A stretch of 64,000 nucleotides of DNA from Yersinia alsatica (GCF_902170305.1 NZ_CABHWW010000011.1:310001-374000), one strand, 5' to 3'. Shown: positions 47,573-58,368, counted from the first letter of the stretch. The notes: generated from the letters alone by a model not told the origin. Numbers and translations: made by a program.

Positions 47573-47657
47573 CGCTTAAATCTCCATTAAAATTCGCATG
47601 TTACAGCTTATATACTATGAAAGCTGCCATATTAAGAAGCAAAGGTCCAGACGAACA

Positions 47658-48299
47658 TTACTCAAAGAACTGGCTGATTTTCGCTTTTAGAATATCGATC
47701 GCAATTCGGTTCTTGCCACCCCGTGGAACAATAATGTCAGCATATTGCTTAGACGGTTCGATAAATTGCAGGAACATTGGGCGCACAGTTTTCTGGTATT
47801 GAGCCATCACAGAATCCATTGAGCGACCACGTTCATTAACGTCACGCTTCATACGCCGCATTAAGCAGATATCCAATGGGGTATCAACGAAGATCGAGAA
47901 GTTCATCTCCTGACGCAGGCGAATATCGGTCAACAGCAAGATCCCTTCCAGAATAATGACTTTCTTCGGTTCTAAATGGACGGTTTCTTTTTTACGGGTG
48001 TGCTCAGTGTAACTGTAAAGTGGCAGTTCAATAGACTTGCCGGCTTTTAGCGATTGCAGGTGTTCCAACAATAAGTTGTGGTCCATGGCGCTAGGGTGGT
48101 CATAGTTGGTTTTGACCCGCTCTTCCATCGACAGATGACTTTGGTCTTTGTAATAGCCATCCTCTGGGATGACGCCGATATGTTGGTCACCAACCTGTTC
48201 GCGCAATTCACGATACAACGTACTGGCGATAAGACTTTTTCCGGAAGCTGAGGCACCCGCTATCCCGATAATGACGCACTGGTGTGCTTTGTCAGTCAT
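47658..48299 (-). CDS. udk: Uridine/cytidine kinase
   Basis: Pyrimidine salvage kinase, 213 aa. The P-loop [11 protein letters not shown] is at residues 13-23, followed by [16 protein letters not shown] and the lid region [24 protein letters not shown] at 48299 is chosen; an upstream extension to 48461 runs into the ERIC-like repeat and is not coding. Confidence 0.95.
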   Translation of the reverse strand: MTDKAHQCVIIGIAGASASGKSLIASTLYRELREQVGDQHIGVIPEDGYYKDQSHLSMEERVKTNYDHPSAMDHNLLLEHLQSLKAGKSIELPLYSYTEHTRKKETVHLEPKKVIILEGILLLTDIRLRQEMNFSIFVDTPLDICLMRRMKRDVNERGRSMDSVMAQYQKTVRPMFLQFIEPSKQYADIIVPRGGKNRIAIDILKAKISQFFE

Positions 48300-48397
48300 A
48301 AAATTAAAGACCTGATTACTAAGTGTGAGGGGAGACGAAGCACGCAAGCTGCTTCGAGCGCGGCAATTATAAGGAGTTAACCGGTCTGATGCCAGTG

Positions 48398-48515
48398 CTA
48401 TACCCTGTATACTTGAAGTTGCAGCGGTGTTGGCTGCTCTCGAACACCGTCGTAACTCCAATTACTTGGTGTAATAACTTGCATAGCTGAAGTTGCAACA
48501 GTTATTAGCTGCAAC
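48398..48515. repeat. ERIC-like element (degenerate)
   Basis: Starting at TATACCCTGTATACTTGAAG, then TTGCAGC...GTTGGCTGC, this matches the reverse complement of one end of the ERIC consensus (TATACCCGTCATACTTCAAG, GTTGGCTGCCCTCG), with the following middle diverged. The 3' part has a further dyad, GAAGTTGCA / TGCAACTTC, at about 48488-48518. It lies between udk and apbC. Confidence 0.55.
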
Positions 48516-48549
48516 TTCAACCCTTTGAGGTATCTACAAAGTGTGGTGG

Positions 48550-49662
48550 CTAAACCGCGCGGAATGAAATCTCGGTTGGAATAGCTTCGCCCTGCCAGTA
48601 CATTTCAGCTGCAACATTAGACGCCAACTGGCGGTATATATCCGCAAACTCGCTATCTGGGTGGCTGATAACCGTAGGCTCGCCGCGGTCGAGATCTTCA
48701 CGTAACGAAATATGCAGTGGGATTTGGCCCAGTAACTTGCAATGATATTTCTGCGCCAGCTTCTCTGCCCCACCGGTGCCAAAAATAGGCTCCAGATGGC
48801 CGCAATTGCTGCAAATATGCATACTCATATTTTCAACGATACCCAACACCGGCACATGCACTTTCTCAAACATCACAATGCCCTTCATGGCATCGATCAG
48901 GGCAATATCCTGTGGTGTGGTTACCACTAGCGCGCCAGTTACCGGAATGTTCTGCGACAATGTCAGCTGAATATCACCCGTACCCGGTGGCATATCGATC
49001 ACCAGATAGTCCAAGTCTGGCCATAGGGTATCTTGCAACATCTGCATCAACGCCTTGCTGGCCATTGGGCCACGCCACACCATGGCATTCTCGTCGGTAA
49101 CCAAATAGCCAATCGAGTTAGTCGCAATTCCGTGGGCCATAATCGGTGCCATGTGCTTGCCATCAGGGGACGTTGGCCGCTGATTCATGGTGCCCAGCAT
49201 GTTTGGAATGGAAGGACCATAGATATCGGCATCCAGAATACCGACTTTTGCCCCTTCTTCGGCCAGAGCCAGCGCCAGGTTAACGGCAGTGCTGGATTTC
49301 CCCACCCCGCCTTTACCGGAACTGACCGCCAGAATATTGCGCACACCTTTCACGCCAGGCTGGTCATTGGCACGTTTTAGCGTCGTAATATTATGAGAAA
49401 GCTTCCAGTCAATGGCTTTGGCACCGGTCACTGCCAGCAATTCTGCACTGACTGACTCTTTTAATATGTCAAAACCGAACTGCCAGGCAAAAGGCATCAC
49501 CAGCTCGATATGCAGCACATTGTCCAGCAAGGCACAGTGATGAATAGCACGCAGGGTGTTGAGATCCTTTTGCAAGGTTGGGTGAGTAAAGGTAGCAAGA
49601 ACCTTTGAAACTTTTGATTGCAGCAGGTCAGCGGTGGTCTGCTCGGGGGATTTTGGGCTCAT
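48550..49662 (-). CDS. apbC: ApbC (Mrp), iron-sulfur cluster carrier ATPase
   Basis: 370-aa Mrp/NBP35-family P-loop protein that carries and transfers Fe-S clusters. The N-terminal MIP18-like domain spans about residues 15-90; the deviant Walker A is SGKGGVGKSS, switch II is VIDMPPGTGD, and the cluster-binding CxxC is in ICSNCGHLE. It is divergent from metG, the same arrangement as in E. coli. Confidence 0.95.
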   Translation of the reverse strand: MSPKSPEQTTADLLQSKVSKVLATFTHPTLQKDLNTLRAIHHCALLDNVLHIELVMPFAWQFGFDILKESVSAELLAVTGAKAIDWKLSHNITTLKRANDQPGVKGVRNILAVSSGKGGVGKSSTAVNLALALAEEGAKVGILDADIYGPSIPNMLGTMNQRPTSPDGKHMAPIMAHGIATNSIGYLVTDENAMVWRGPMASKALMQMLQDTLWPDLDYLVIDMPPGTGDIQLTLSQNIPVTGALVVTTPQDIALIDAMKGIVMFEKVHVPVLGIVENMSMHICSNCGHLEPIFGTGGAEKLAQKYHCKLLGQIPLHISLREDLDRGEPTVISHPDSEFADIYRQLASNVAAEMYWQGEAIPTEISFRAV

Positions 49663-49943
49663 CCCGGCTCCTTAAATTTATCGTTATTAACCTCTAATAG
49701 TGTACCAGAACTCATCAGTACCTGTGTGCGTCGAATAGTGAGAAAACCGAGGCGACTCGCATAACCTTGTAGTCTGGTGTTAATGACATTCATCGTGTTA
49801 ATAACCAAATGTGCTGAAAATCAGCCAAAATGGACCGGTTATGACTTAAGGCAGCCTGTGGGTTGCCTTACCCTAGCGACAAACCCGCTTATCGGTTAAC
49901 ATCAAAGACCCTTTAATCGACATAAAGAAAGCAATTTCCCACT

Positions 49944-51971
49944 ATGGCTCAAGTCGCGAAAAAAATATTGGTGACGTGCGCGCTACCATACGCTAACGGT
50001 TCTATTCATCTCGGTCATATGCTCGAGCACATCCAGGCAGATATCTGGGTCCGTTTCCAGCGAATGCGCGGCAACCAGGTTCATTTTATCTGTGCAGATG
50101 ATGCCCACGGCACCCCAATCATGCTGAAAGCTCAGCAACTGGGTATCGAACCGGAGCAGATGATTGCCGAAATGAGCCAGGAGCACCAACAGGATTTCGC
50201 CGGTTTCGCTATCAGCTATGATAACTATCACTCAACCCACAGTGATGAAAACCGTGAACTGTCGAGCCTGATATATAGCCGCCTAAAAGCTAACGGCTAT
50301 ATCAAAAATCGCACCATTTCTCAGCTCTATGATCCTGAGAAAGGTATGTTCCTGCCCGACCGTTTTGTGAAAGGCACCTGTCCGAAGTGCAAATCACCCG
50401 ATCAGTATGGCGATAACTGTGAAGTTTGTGGCGCAACCTATAGCCCAACTGAGCTTATCGATCCAAAATCTGCGGTTTCCGGCGCTACACCGGTAATGCG
50501 GGAGTCTGAGCACTTCTTCTTCGACCTGCCTGCTTTCAGCGATATGCTGCAAGCCTGGACACGTTCCGGTGCACTGCAAGAACAAGTTGCCAACAAAATG
50601 CAGGAATGGTTTGAATCGGGTCTGCAACAGTGGGATATCACCCGTGATGCTCCTTACTTCGGTTTTGAAGTCCCTGATGCACCGGGTAAATATTTCTATG
50701 TGTGGCTGGATGCCCCTATCGGCTATATGGGCGCATTTAAAAACCTGTGTGACAAACGTGGCGATTTGGATTTTGATGAATTCTGGCGTGAAGGCTCAAC
50801 AACTGACCTTTACCACTTCATTGGTAAAGACATTGTTTACTTCCATAGCCTGTTCTGGCCAGCTATGTTGGAAGGCAGTAATTTCCGTAAGCCAACCAAC
50901 CTGTTTGTTCATGGCTATGTCACGGTAAACGGCGCGAAAATGTCGAAATCCCGCGGCACATTTATTAAAGCGGGCACTTACCTGAAACATCTGGATGCCG
51001 ATTGCTTGCGTTATTACTATGCCGCCAAGCTCTCTTCACGCATTGATGATATTGACCTGAATCTGGAAGATTTCGTCCAGCGAGTTAACGCCGATATCGT
51101 TAACAAAGTGGTGAATCTGGCCTCCCGTAATGCAGGTTTTATCAATAAGCGCTTTGCTGGCAAGTTAGCTGACCAACTTGCTGACCCAGCCCTGTATAAA
51201 ACCTTTACCGATGCCGCAATCAGTATTGCTGATGCTTATAACAGCCGTGAATCAAGTAAAGCGATTCGCGAAATCATGGCACTGGCTGATGTTGCCAACC
51301 GGTATGTTGATGAGCAGGCCCCTTGGGTGGTGGCAAAAGAAGAAGGCCGCGATGCCGACTTGCAAGCAATCTGCTCTATGGGTATCAACCTGTTCCGTGT
51401 TCTGATGACCTATCTCAAGCCGGTATTGCCATCCCTGACAGAACGTACTGAGGCTTTCCTCAATACTGAGTTGACATGGGATAGCATTGAACAGCCGTTG
51501 CTGGGCCATCAGATCAATGCCTTTAAAGCACTGTTTAACCGTATTGATTTGGACAAGGTGAACGAAATGGTCGCCTCTTCTAAAGAAGATATGGCTCCGG
51601 CAGTTGTGGCTACAGGTCCATTAGCCGATGATCCGATTCAAGAAACCATCAGTTTTGATGACTTTGCCAAAGTGGATATGCGCATCGCGCTGATTCAACA
51701 AGCCGATTTTGTCGAAGGTTCAGATAAGTTATTGAAACTGAAGCTGGATCTCGGTGGTGAAACCCGTCAAGTCTTCTCTGGTATCCGTTCAGCTTACCCT
51801 GACCCGAAAGTACTGGAAGGGCGTCTAACGGTGATGGTGGCGAATCTGGCCCCACGTAAAATGCGCTTTGGTATTTCAGAAGGCATGGTGATGGCAGCAG
51901 GTCCTGGCGGTAGCGATATCTTCCTGCTCAGCCCGGATAATGGTGCTCAACCCGGTATGCAAGTGAAGTAA
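49944..51971 (+). CDS. metG: Methionyl-tRNA synthetase
   Basis: 675-aa class I aminoacyl-tRNA synthetase (E. coli 677). The HIGH motif is HLGH at residues about 22-25, the zinc knuckle cysteines are in [17 protein letters not shown], and the KMSKS loop is in [11 protein letters not shown]. An anticodon-binding helical domain follows, and residues about 570-675 are the EMAP-like tRNA-binding dimerisation domain ([14 protein letters not shown]). Confidence 0.97.
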   Translation: MAQVAKKILVTCALPYANGSIHLGHMLEHIQADIWVRFQRMRGNQVHFICADDAHGTPIMLKAQQLGIEPEQMIAEMSQEHQQDFAGFAISYDNYHSTHSDENRELSSLIYSRLKANGYIKNRTISQLYDPEKGMFLPDRFVKGTCPKCKSPDQYGDNCEVCGATYSPTELIDPKSAVSGATPVMRESEHFFFDLPAFSDMLQAWTRSGALQEQVANKMQEWFESGLQQWDITRDAPYFGFEVPDAPGKYFYVWLDAPIGYMGAFKNLCDKRGDLDFDEFWREGSTTDLYHFIGKDIVYFHSLFWPAMLEGSNFRKPTNLFVHGYVTVNGAKMSKSRGTFIKAGTYLKHLDADCLRYYYAAKLSSRIDDIDLNLEDFVQRVNADIVNKVVNLASRNAGFINKRFAGKLADQLADPALYKTFTDAAISIADAYNSRESSKAIREIMALADVANRYVDEQAPWVVAKEEGRDADLQAICSMGINLFRVLMTYLKPVLPSLTERTEAFLNTELTWDSIEQPLLGHQINAFKALFNRIDLDKVNEMVASSKEDMAPAVVATGPLADDPIQETISFDDFAKVDMRIALIQQADFVEGSDKLLKLKLDLGGETRQVFSGIRSAYPDPKVLEGRLTVMVANLAPRKMRFGISEGMVMAAGPGGSDIFLLSPDNGAQPGMQVK

Positions 51972-51983
51972 ATTCACTCAGTT

Positions 51984-52017
51984 AAATGCTGGTCAAGGAT
52001 AACTTGACCAGCATTTT
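51984..52017. terminator. Terminator after metG
   Basis: The stem AATGCTGGTCAAG / CTTGACCAGCATT with a small loop is followed by TTT; it lies between convergent genes. Confidence 0.8.
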
Positions 52018-52050
52018 CATTATATCTAACAGTTTATCTCAGCTATATTC

Positions 52051-52896
52051 TTACTCTTTGGGAACTTGAGGTTGCCGCTCACGTTGCCAAGCTTCCAACC
52101 AAAAAAGCATATTAATAAATAGACTTAGTGAGAAAATCAAAAATAAAATATTATCCAATAAAGAAATTTTAACCAGGGCATTAATAATAATATTCTTATG
52201 ATGTTTTACTTCCACAAAGCCAGATGAAAAAAACCAAAATACGCCAACCGCCCCCAAAACATTTAATGTCACAACAGGCCAGTGCCATTTAGCCAGCAAA
52301 AAGAAAATCCACGACAATACCATCAGTGAAATAATGGCATCGTCCAACTCAATTAGCAGGAAAAAACTTATATATAACAAACTAAAACAAAGCAGAGTTA
52401 ACCCAAATGGATACTCATCGGGCAAGACCGATGCTAACTGTTTTCTCCGCTCACACACTGGCGGCTTGATGTCATAGATATTAATAAATACCAGGTAAAG
52501 TAAAAATACAATAGATAAGAGCCACGGGAGTAGACCGGGCAAAAAGTAATGTCCAAGAGGAAGAAGGTGAAAAACCAGTAAATAAGGGCTTAGTCTTTGG
52601 CTGGCTAAACGATACGAGCAAGGCAATAATAAGACCAATGAAAGTACCGGAAAAAAAGAGCGTAGCGACAGTGATATAATGTCATCAATTAAATCGGGAA
52701 ACAGTATCGTGACGAAGAGAACAATCACCATTAACGTTAATAAATAGCGAATAAATAGAAAAAGAAACTCACTGCGAGACATATAGCGACAAAAAGCGCT
52801 ATCGCTAACAGCAGTATTGATAATATACCTCGAATTCAGCTGTGCCTGATTGGCAGCGTCCATTCTGAATTTACATAGGTTGCTAATTTTACCCAT
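52051..52896 (-). CDS. Multi-pass membrane protein, unknown function
   Basis: 281-aa protein with a cytoplasmic N-terminus of about 40 residues and some seven to eight hydrophobic segments (for example FLFLFIRYLLTLMVIVLFVTI, LPWLLSIVFLLYLVFINIY, ILFLIFSLSLFINMLFWLEA). The segment CRYMSRSEFLFLFIRYLL faintly recalls the start of DUF805 proteins, but the protein is much longer and I would not assign it. It is AT-rich relative to metG, with a weak ribosome site. No partner is recognised. Confidence 0.6.
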   Translation of the reverse strand: MGKISNLCKFRMDAANQAQLNSRYIINTAVSDSAFCRYMSRSEFLFLFIRYLLTLMVIVLFVTILFPDLIDDIISLSLRSFFPVLSLVLLLPCSYRLASQRLSPYLLVFHLLPLGHYFLPGLLPWLLSIVFLLYLVFINIYDIKPPVCERRKQLASVLPDEYPFGLTLLCFSLLYISFFLLIELDDAIISLMVLSWIFFLLAKWHWPVVTLNVLGAVGVFWFFSSGFVEVKHHKNIIINALVKISLLDNILFLIFSLSLFINMLFWLEAWQRERQPQVPKE

Positions 52897-53344
52897 GGTG
52901 ATTTTAATCCTTTAAATATTTAAAAACGTAAAAAGTTCACATCGGTTATGGCTATTAGCCTTTATTATTATCCCTCAGTGCTATTTAGAATATCAGCACT
53001 CGGTTAGTAACGAAATAAAATAATAATTAGACTATTGTCATAGTCACTATAAGGTTATATTTAGCCTCACATTAACCATGTAAAATAAAAGGTTATTAGT
53101 TTCTATTGGCTTCCATTGTAATAACAGACGACTTGCCTCCCTACCTTTTGCTGCTTATTTACTCTATCCAAACTAAAAGATATAACGCGATCCAAAAATT
53201 CATAACAAAGTTAATTCCTTATCAAAATAGTTATGGTTATGATGCTGTGCAGAGACAGATAGACGTCTAGACACAAAGACAGCTATAACAATGACAACAA
53301 CACACCACATTGCATACCTTATCGACACCATGACGGAGTTCCGG
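52897..53344. other. Non-coding divergent interval
   Basis: 448 AT-rich nt between the unknown membrane protein gene and the binding-protein gene, presumably holding both promoters. No ORF, repeat or RNA gene was recognised. Confidence 0.5.
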
Positions 53345-54421
53345 ATGAAAAAAATCGCTTCCCCTTTACTGGCCCTGAGCCTGCTGACGGCACTGCCGGT
53401 ATTCGCGGCAAACACCGCCACTGTTGCTCCAATCCCAGACGCTATCGCTAAGCATCAAGGGCAGATTAAAATTGCGGTGATCCGTAATTTGGGTTCCGAT
53501 GACAACACCACACAGTTCCTGTCGGGTGTATTGAAAGAAGGTAAAAAACTGGGTTTCAAAATCGATACTTTCCTAAGTAACGGTGATGACGCGCGCTTCC
53601 AAGACTTCGTCAATCAGGCCATTAGCCAGAAATATGACGGCATTATTCTTTCTCAGGGCCGTGACCCTTACTCGACTGAGTTAGTTAAACGTATTGCCGC
53701 CAGTGGCATTGCGGTGTCTGTATTTGACACCGCCATTCAAGGCGACATTCCCGGCCTGACGGTTACCCAGCAGGACGATGCTTCTCTGACCAATGAATCT
53801 TTTGGTCAATTAATCAAAGATTTCAATGGCAATGCCAATATTATCAAACTCTGGGTGGCCGGTTTCCCACCGATGGAACGTCGTCAGGCTGCTTATCAGG
53901 CACTGCTGAAACAGAATCCTGGCATTCATGAACTTGAATCTATCGGTGCCGTATCTTCAGATGTTCAAGGTGATACCGCCAACAAAGTGGGCGCAGTATT
54001 GGCGAAGTATCCGAAAGGGAAAGTCGACGCTATCTGGGGTACTTGGGATGCCTTTACTCAAGGTGCCTATAAAGCCTTACAAGAAAATGGCCGCACTGAA
54101 ATCAAACTGTACAGCATTGATATTTCAAATCAGGATTTGCAATTGATGCGTGAAGCCAATAGCCCGTGGAAAGTCAGTGTTGCGGTTGATCCTAAGCTGA
54201 TTGGGGCCGTTAACTTGCGCCTAATTGCCAAGAAAATTGCCGGTGAAGAGACGCCAGCCAGTTATGAGTTCCGTGCAGCATCAATTCCACAAGCCTTGCT
54301 CGCCAGTCAACCTGGCCCTGTCAACGTGGCCGGTTTAAGTAAAATCATTCCGGGCTGGGGCCAGTCAGATGATTTCAACTCACCTTGGTTTGCCACTCTG
54401 GCGGCCAAAAACGGCCAGTAA
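53345..54421 (+). CDS. Orphan periplasmic sugar-binding protein
   Basis: 358-aa Peripla_BP_4-type binding protein with a signal peptide (MKKIASPLLALSLLTALPV, cleavage near residue 21-22). The mature protein begins NTATVAPIPDAIAKHQGQ; IKIAVIRNLGSDDNTTQFL and AISQKYDGIILSQGRDP are the usual first-lobe strands. No ATPase or permease gene is adjacent; the transporter at 24723-27229 lacks a binding protein and is a plausible partner. GGAG lies 7 nt before the ATG at 53345, so the ORF extension to 53291 is not used. It is followed after 35 nt by the LVIVD gene, likely co-transcribed. Confidence 0.85.
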   Translation: MKKIASPLLALSLLTALPVFAANTATVAPIPDAIAKHQGQIKIAVIRNLGSDDNTTQFLSGVLKEGKKLGFKIDTFLSNGDDARFQDFVNQAISQKYDGIILSQGRDPYSTELVKRIAASGIAVSVFDTAIQGDIPGLTVTQQDDASLTNESFGQLIKDFNGNANIIKLWVAGFPPMERRQAAYQALLKQNPGIHELESIGAVSSDVQGDTANKVGAVLAKYPKGKVDAIWGTWDAFTQGAYKALQENGRTEIKLYSIDISNQDLQLMREANSPWKVSVAVDPKLIGAVNLRLIAKKIAGEETPASYEFRAASIPQALLASQPGPVNVAGLSKIIPGWGQSDDFNSPWFATLAAKNGQ

Positions 54422-54456
54422 TAGCCAATAGGGTCAATTGATTTGGAGTGAAATAG

Positions 54457-55710
54457 ATGGCTACGCAAGGATACTTGCCGATACCGGAATACAGCCGCAA
54501 TATGCGGCTGATTGGTCATAGTGATCAAGGCGGAAAACCCGATGGGGTGCAGGTTATGGTGCACCGCGGCTATGCCTATGTCGGCCATATGGTGTCGCAA
54601 GGTGTATCAATTATTGATGTGCGAGATGCAAAAAAACCTCGTCCCGCTGGTTTTATTGCCGCCCCCGCCAATACCTGGAATGTGCATTTGCAGGCCCATG
54701 ATGACCTGCTTTTGGTGATTAATGCCCGAGATCTGTTCGCTGATGCCAGTTTTGCTGAAGAAAAAGTGTATTACACTCGTTCGGTGGCGCAGACCGTCAG
54801 TACCCGTCAGGAAGGTCGCAGTTGGAGTGCCGGGCTGCGTATTTTTGATATTTCGACACCCGATAAACCACGCGAGATAAGTTTCCTGCCGCTTGATGGC
54901 ATTGGTATTCATCGCATCTGGTATGTCGGTGGACGCTGGGCTTATGTTTCCGCATTGTTAGATGGCTACAGTGATTATATCTTTCTGACCATTGACCTGG
55001 CTGACCCGCAAAAGCCGCAGGTGGCTGGCCGCTATGCTTTGCCCGGTATGCATACCGCCGCCGGAGAACACGCAAGCTGGCCTGAAGGTAAACGCTATGC
55101 ATTGCATCACGCCATTATCAGTGGCGACACCGCTTATGGCAGTTGGCGTGATGGCGGCTTGACCCTGTTGGACGTCAGTGACCGCCATGAGCCAAAACTG
55201 ATTAGCCATCGCAACTGGAGCCCCCCTTTTGGTGGCGGTACTCACACCGCCCTGCCGCTACCCGACCGCGACTTATTAGTGGTGCTGGATGAGGCGGTAT
55301 TAGATAATCAGGAAGATGGTGAGAAACACATTTGGCTGTTCGATATTCGCGAGCCAACTAATCCGGTAAGCATCTCGACCTTCCCTGTGCCGGATGAGCA
55401 AGATTATGTGAAAAAAGGCGCTCATTTTGGCCCGCATAATCTGCATGAAAATCGGCCCGGCAGCTTTATTAGCTCATCATTAATTTTTGCCACCTATCAA
55501 AATGCCGGCGTGCGTGCTTATGATATCAGCAACCCTTATCAACCCAAGGAAACCGGTGCGTTAGTCCCCGCCGCACCCGAAAAAATGATGGATAAACGGC
55601 CCGGACGCCCGCAAGTTATTCAGTCATGTGATGTGTTTGTTGATGCACAAGGGATTATCTACAGCACCGATTATAATGGTGGTCTCTCAATCATCGAGTA
55701 TTTAGGTTAA
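54457..55710 (+). CDS. LVIVD-repeat beta-propeller protein
   Basis: 417-aa protein without a signal peptide. It is built from repeated blade-like units ending in xxVxDVSDP-type strands: VSIIDVRDAKKPRPAGF, LRIFDISTPDKPREISF, LTIDLADPQKPQVAGRY, LTLLDVSDRHEPKLISH, WLFDIREPTNPVSIS and VRAYDISNPYQPKETG. Six such units plus a terminal GLSIIEYLG strand suggest a six- or seven-bladed propeller. The molecular role is unknown. Pairing with a sugar-binding protein suggests a carbohydrate-related function, which is inference. Confidence 0.78.
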   Translation: MATQGYLPIPEYSRNMRLIGHSDQGGKPDGVQVMVHRGYAYVGHMVSQGVSIIDVRDAKKPRPAGFIAAPANTWNVHLQAHDDLLLVINARDLFADASFAEEKVYYTRSVAQTVSTRQEGRSWSAGLRIFDISTPDKPREISFLPLDGIGIHRIWYVGGRWAYVSALLDGYSDYIFLTIDLADPQKPQVAGRYALPGMHTAAGEHASWPEGKRYALHHAIISGDTAYGSWRDGGLTLLDVSDRHEPKLISHRNWSPPFGGGTHTALPLPDRDLLVVLDEAVLDNQEDGEKHIWLFDIREPTNPVSISTFPVPDEQDYVKKGAHFGPHNLHENRPGSFISSSLIFATYQNAGVRAYDISNPYQPKETGALVPAAPEKMMDKRPGRPQVIQSCDVFVDAQGIIYSTDYNGGLSIIEYLG

Positions 55711-55722
55711 TTATCTATTAAA

Positions 55723-55750
55723 AGCAGGTCGATTTAGGTCGATCTGCTAT
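55723..55750 (+). terminator. Possible terminator after the LVIVD gene
   Basis: AGCAGGTCGA / TCGATCTGCT (one G-T pair) forms a hairpin 13 nt after the stop; the following sequence is only weakly T-rich. Confidence 0.45.
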
Positions 55751-55900
55751 TTGCGAAAAATTTTTCCTCCTACCCCCTCTCTTTCTCATCGTAATAGTCT
55801 ACTGTAATTGGCTGAGCCGCTTTGTCGTCATGCTGTGCTAGTCATTTTTTTGATTGAAAAACAAGCATGTATGCCCAAATAATCAAAATAAGAAAATACC

Positions 55901-57124
55901 ATGAAAGGTTTTCCATCGCGTGTTACCAACCTGCTGATTGCATCGCTAGTCTTGACCATAGGGCGAGCCGTCACCCTGCCCTTTATCACCATCTATCTGG
56001 CAGAGCATTTCCAGCTAGCGCCAGATAAGGTTGGACTGGTATTGGGGGCGAGTTTGACTCTGGGTATTTTCACCAGCCTTTATGGCGGCTATCTGGTTGA
56101 TAAATTTAATAGAAAGCAGCTGATTCTGCTGGCGGTCGCGCTATTTTCAGTCACCTTCTTTACCCTGCCATGGATTGAGCATCCGGCGTGGATCATCCTG
56201 ATTCTGGCCCTGCTGCACTCGGCATACTCGGTCTACAGTATTGCGATCAAAGCTTGTTTTGCCGACTGGTTGCCAGTCAATGAGCGAATCAGAGCCTTTT
56301 CAGCCAACTACACCTTGGTCAATGTCGGTTGGGCGATCGGCCCGGCGTTGGGGGTGTTGGTGGTCGGCATTGGCCCGCAAGCACCGTTTATTATTTCCGG
56401 CCTACTGGCACTGTCGGTTGTCATCATTCTGAAATTCAGGATAGACAGCACTGATATGTCAGTCGCAGAACGTTCACCTACGGAATCCGTACCTGATTTC
56501 CGCCAAACATTCCGCATTCTGCGTCATGATAAGCGACTGATTTATTTCACTCTCGGCAGCATGCTCAGCGCCATTGTCTTTGGCCAGTTTTCTGGCTATT
56601 TATCCCAATATCTGATTACCGTTTCCGATGCTAAATTTGCCTATCAGGTGATTGGCGCAGTGATGACCGTGAATGCGGTTATTGTGATTACTCTGCAATA
56701 CTTATTAAGCCGCCGTATGAATCAGCAAAACTTAATGCGTTGGCTGGTACTGGGTACCTTATTCTTCATTATTGGCTTGTTCGGGTTTATGGCGGCTCAG
56801 GACTCAATTCCATTGTGGATGCTGGCAATGGCAATATTCTCATTGGGCGAAATTATTGTTATCCCGGTCGAATACATGTTTATCGATTTTATTGCTCCGG
56901 CGAATCTCAAAGGCAGTTACTATGGGGTACAAAACCTCGGCCAGCTAGGGGGTGCCGCCAACCCGGTGCTCTGTGGTTTCTTACTCGCGTATGCAGCACC
57001 ACAAATGATGTTCTATATGCTGATTGTCGCCGCTCTGCTGGGGCTGATATTTTTCTATCGCGGTTACCAACTGGCTAAAGAACAAGAAAGTGCCGCCAAA
57101 TGTCGTCGCTCTGATCTGGCTTAG
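55901..57124 (+). CDS. MFS transporter, YdeE-like
   Basis: 407-aa, about 12-helix major facilitator. The loop 2-3 motif appears as GGYLVDKFNRKQL, and the region TLVNVGWAIGPALGVLVVG fits drug/H+ antiporter-type MFS proteins. Several stretches (LLIASLVLTIGRAVTLPFITIY, SYYGVQNLGQLGGAANP) resemble E. coli YdeE, but similarity is moderate, so no symbol is given. The substrate is unknown and no regulator is adjacent. Confidence 0.82.
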   Translation: MKGFPSRVTNLLIASLVLTIGRAVTLPFITIYLAEHFQLAPDKVGLVLGASLTLGIFTSLYGGYLVDKFNRKQLILLAVALFSVTFFTLPWIEHPAWIILILALLHSAYSVYSIAIKACFADWLPVNERIRAFSANYTLVNVGWAIGPALGVLVVGIGPQAPFIISGLLALSVVIILKFRIDSTDMSVAERSPTESVPDFRQTFRILRHDKRLIYFTLGSMLSAIVFGQFSGYLSQYLITVSDAKFAYQVIGAVMTVNAVIVITLQYLLSRRMNQQNLMRWLVLGTLFFIIGLFGFMAAQDSIPLWMLAMAIFSLGEIIVIPVEYMFIDFIAPANLKGSYYGVQNLGQLGGAANPVLCGFLLAYAAPQMMFYMLIVAALLGLIFFYRGYQLAKEQESAAKCRRSDLA

Positions 57125-57243
57125 GGTCACTAGAGCTAGTCGTGATTGGCATATTTCCATTAATATTATTCATAATGTGATTGCTAGCACATAACCATAG
57201 TTAATTGTATGATGAATGCATTCCGTCACTCAGGATCTTTTTT

Positions 57244-57651
57244 ATGCGCAACGTGACTTCACTTTGCTGGCAGTACCTGCGGGCTTTCGCCATTATCTAT
57301 CTGTGCTTATGGGCCGGTAAGGCTGTTGCCCTGCTGCTGCCTATCACTATTCCGGGTAGCATCATTGGCATGCTGATTCTGTTTGCCTTACTCGCCTCGC
57401 AGATCTTGCCGTCAACATGGGTAAAACCCGGCTGCCATATGCTAATCCGCTACATGGCACTGCTATTTGTTCCTATCGGTGTCGGTGTAATGCAATATTA
57501 CGATCAACTGACAAAGCAATTCGGCCCGATTGTCGTCTCCTGCTTTGTCAGTACCTTGATTGTGATGCTGGTGGTGGCCTACAGCTCACATTATGTCCAT
57601 CGTGAGCGCAAAGTAATTGGTTCTCCCACCCATACCGAGGAGGACAAATGA
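57244..57651 (+). CDS. yohJ: YohJ, CidA/LrgA-family membrane protein
   Basis: 135-aa, four-helix holin-like protein. It matches E. coli Yoh[57 protein letters not shown] and the tail HRERKVIG. The start MRNVTS at 57244 is preferred over the ORF start at 57205. The stop overlaps the yohK start (ATGA). Family members influence autolysis and, in some bacteria, pyruvate or metabolite export. Confidence 0.93.
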   Translation: MRNVTSLCWQYLRAFAIIYLCLWAGKAVALLLPITIPGSIIGMLILFALLASQILPSTWVKPGCHMLIRYMALLFVPIGVGVMQYYDQLTKQFGPIVVSCFVSTLIVMLVVAYSSHYVHRERKVIGSPTHTEEDK

Positions 57652-58343
57652 TAAGCAACTTATGGTGGTCGCTACCGCTGACCCTAATCGTGTTTTTCAG
57701 TGCACGCCGTCTGGCGCGCTGGCTGAAAATGCCGCTGCTTAACCCATTATTGATATCTATGGTTGTTATCATCCCATTGCTGCTGGTCACGCATATGCCC
57801 TATGCCAACTATTTTGCTGGCAGCAAAATACTCAATGACCTGCTGCAACCTGCGGTGGTGGCATTAGCGTTCCCGCTGTATGAGCAGATACACCAAATTC
57901 GCGCCCGCTGGAAATCAATCATAAGCATCTGTTTTATTGGCAGTGTTACCGCCATGGTTACCGGTACCGCAGTGGCCTTATGGATGGGGGCAACCCCAGA
58001 AATTGCCGCCTCGGTATTACCTAAATCGGTGACCACACCCATAGCTATGGCGGTTGCCGAATCTATTCATGGTTTGCCAGCCATCAGTGCAGTATGTGTT
58101 ATTTTTGTCGGTATTCTGGGGGCGGTATTTGGTCACAGCTTGTTGAATATATTAAAAATTACCACTAAGGCCTCCAGAGGTTTGGCGATGGGTACTGCTT
58201 CACACGCCCTCGGCACGGCCCGCTGTGCCGAACTGGATTTTCAGGAAGGCGCATTCAGCTCATTGGCGCTGGTCATTTGCGGGATTATTACCTCACTGCT
58301 GGCCCCCTTCCTGTTCCCAGTACTGCTACATTTATTTGGCTAA
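57648..58343 (+). CDS. yohK: YohK, CidB/LrgB-family membrane protein
   Basis: 231-aa partner of YohJ, with about eight hydrophobic segments. Family features are [48 protein letters not shown] and [15 protein letters not shown]. It is translationally coupled to yohJ through a 4-nt overlap and followed by cdd, as in E. coli. Confidence 0.94.
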   Translation: MISNLWWSLPLTLIVFFSARRLARWLKMPLLNPLLISMVVIIPLLLVTHMPYANYFAGSKILNDLLQPAVVALAFPLYEQIHQIRARWKSIISICFIGSVTAMVTGTAVALWMGATPEIAASVLPKSVTTPIAMAVAESIHGLPAISAVCVIFVGILGAVFGHSLLNILKITTKASRGLAMGTASHALGTARCAELDFQEGAFSSLALVICGIITSLLAPFLFPVLLHLFG

Positions 58344-58368
58344 GAGCAGCAATATTGCGGCATAAATT

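Noticed and set aside
48300..48461. N-terminal extension of udk
   Set aside because: It lies in an ERIC-like repeat region, and the canonical udk start is at 48299.
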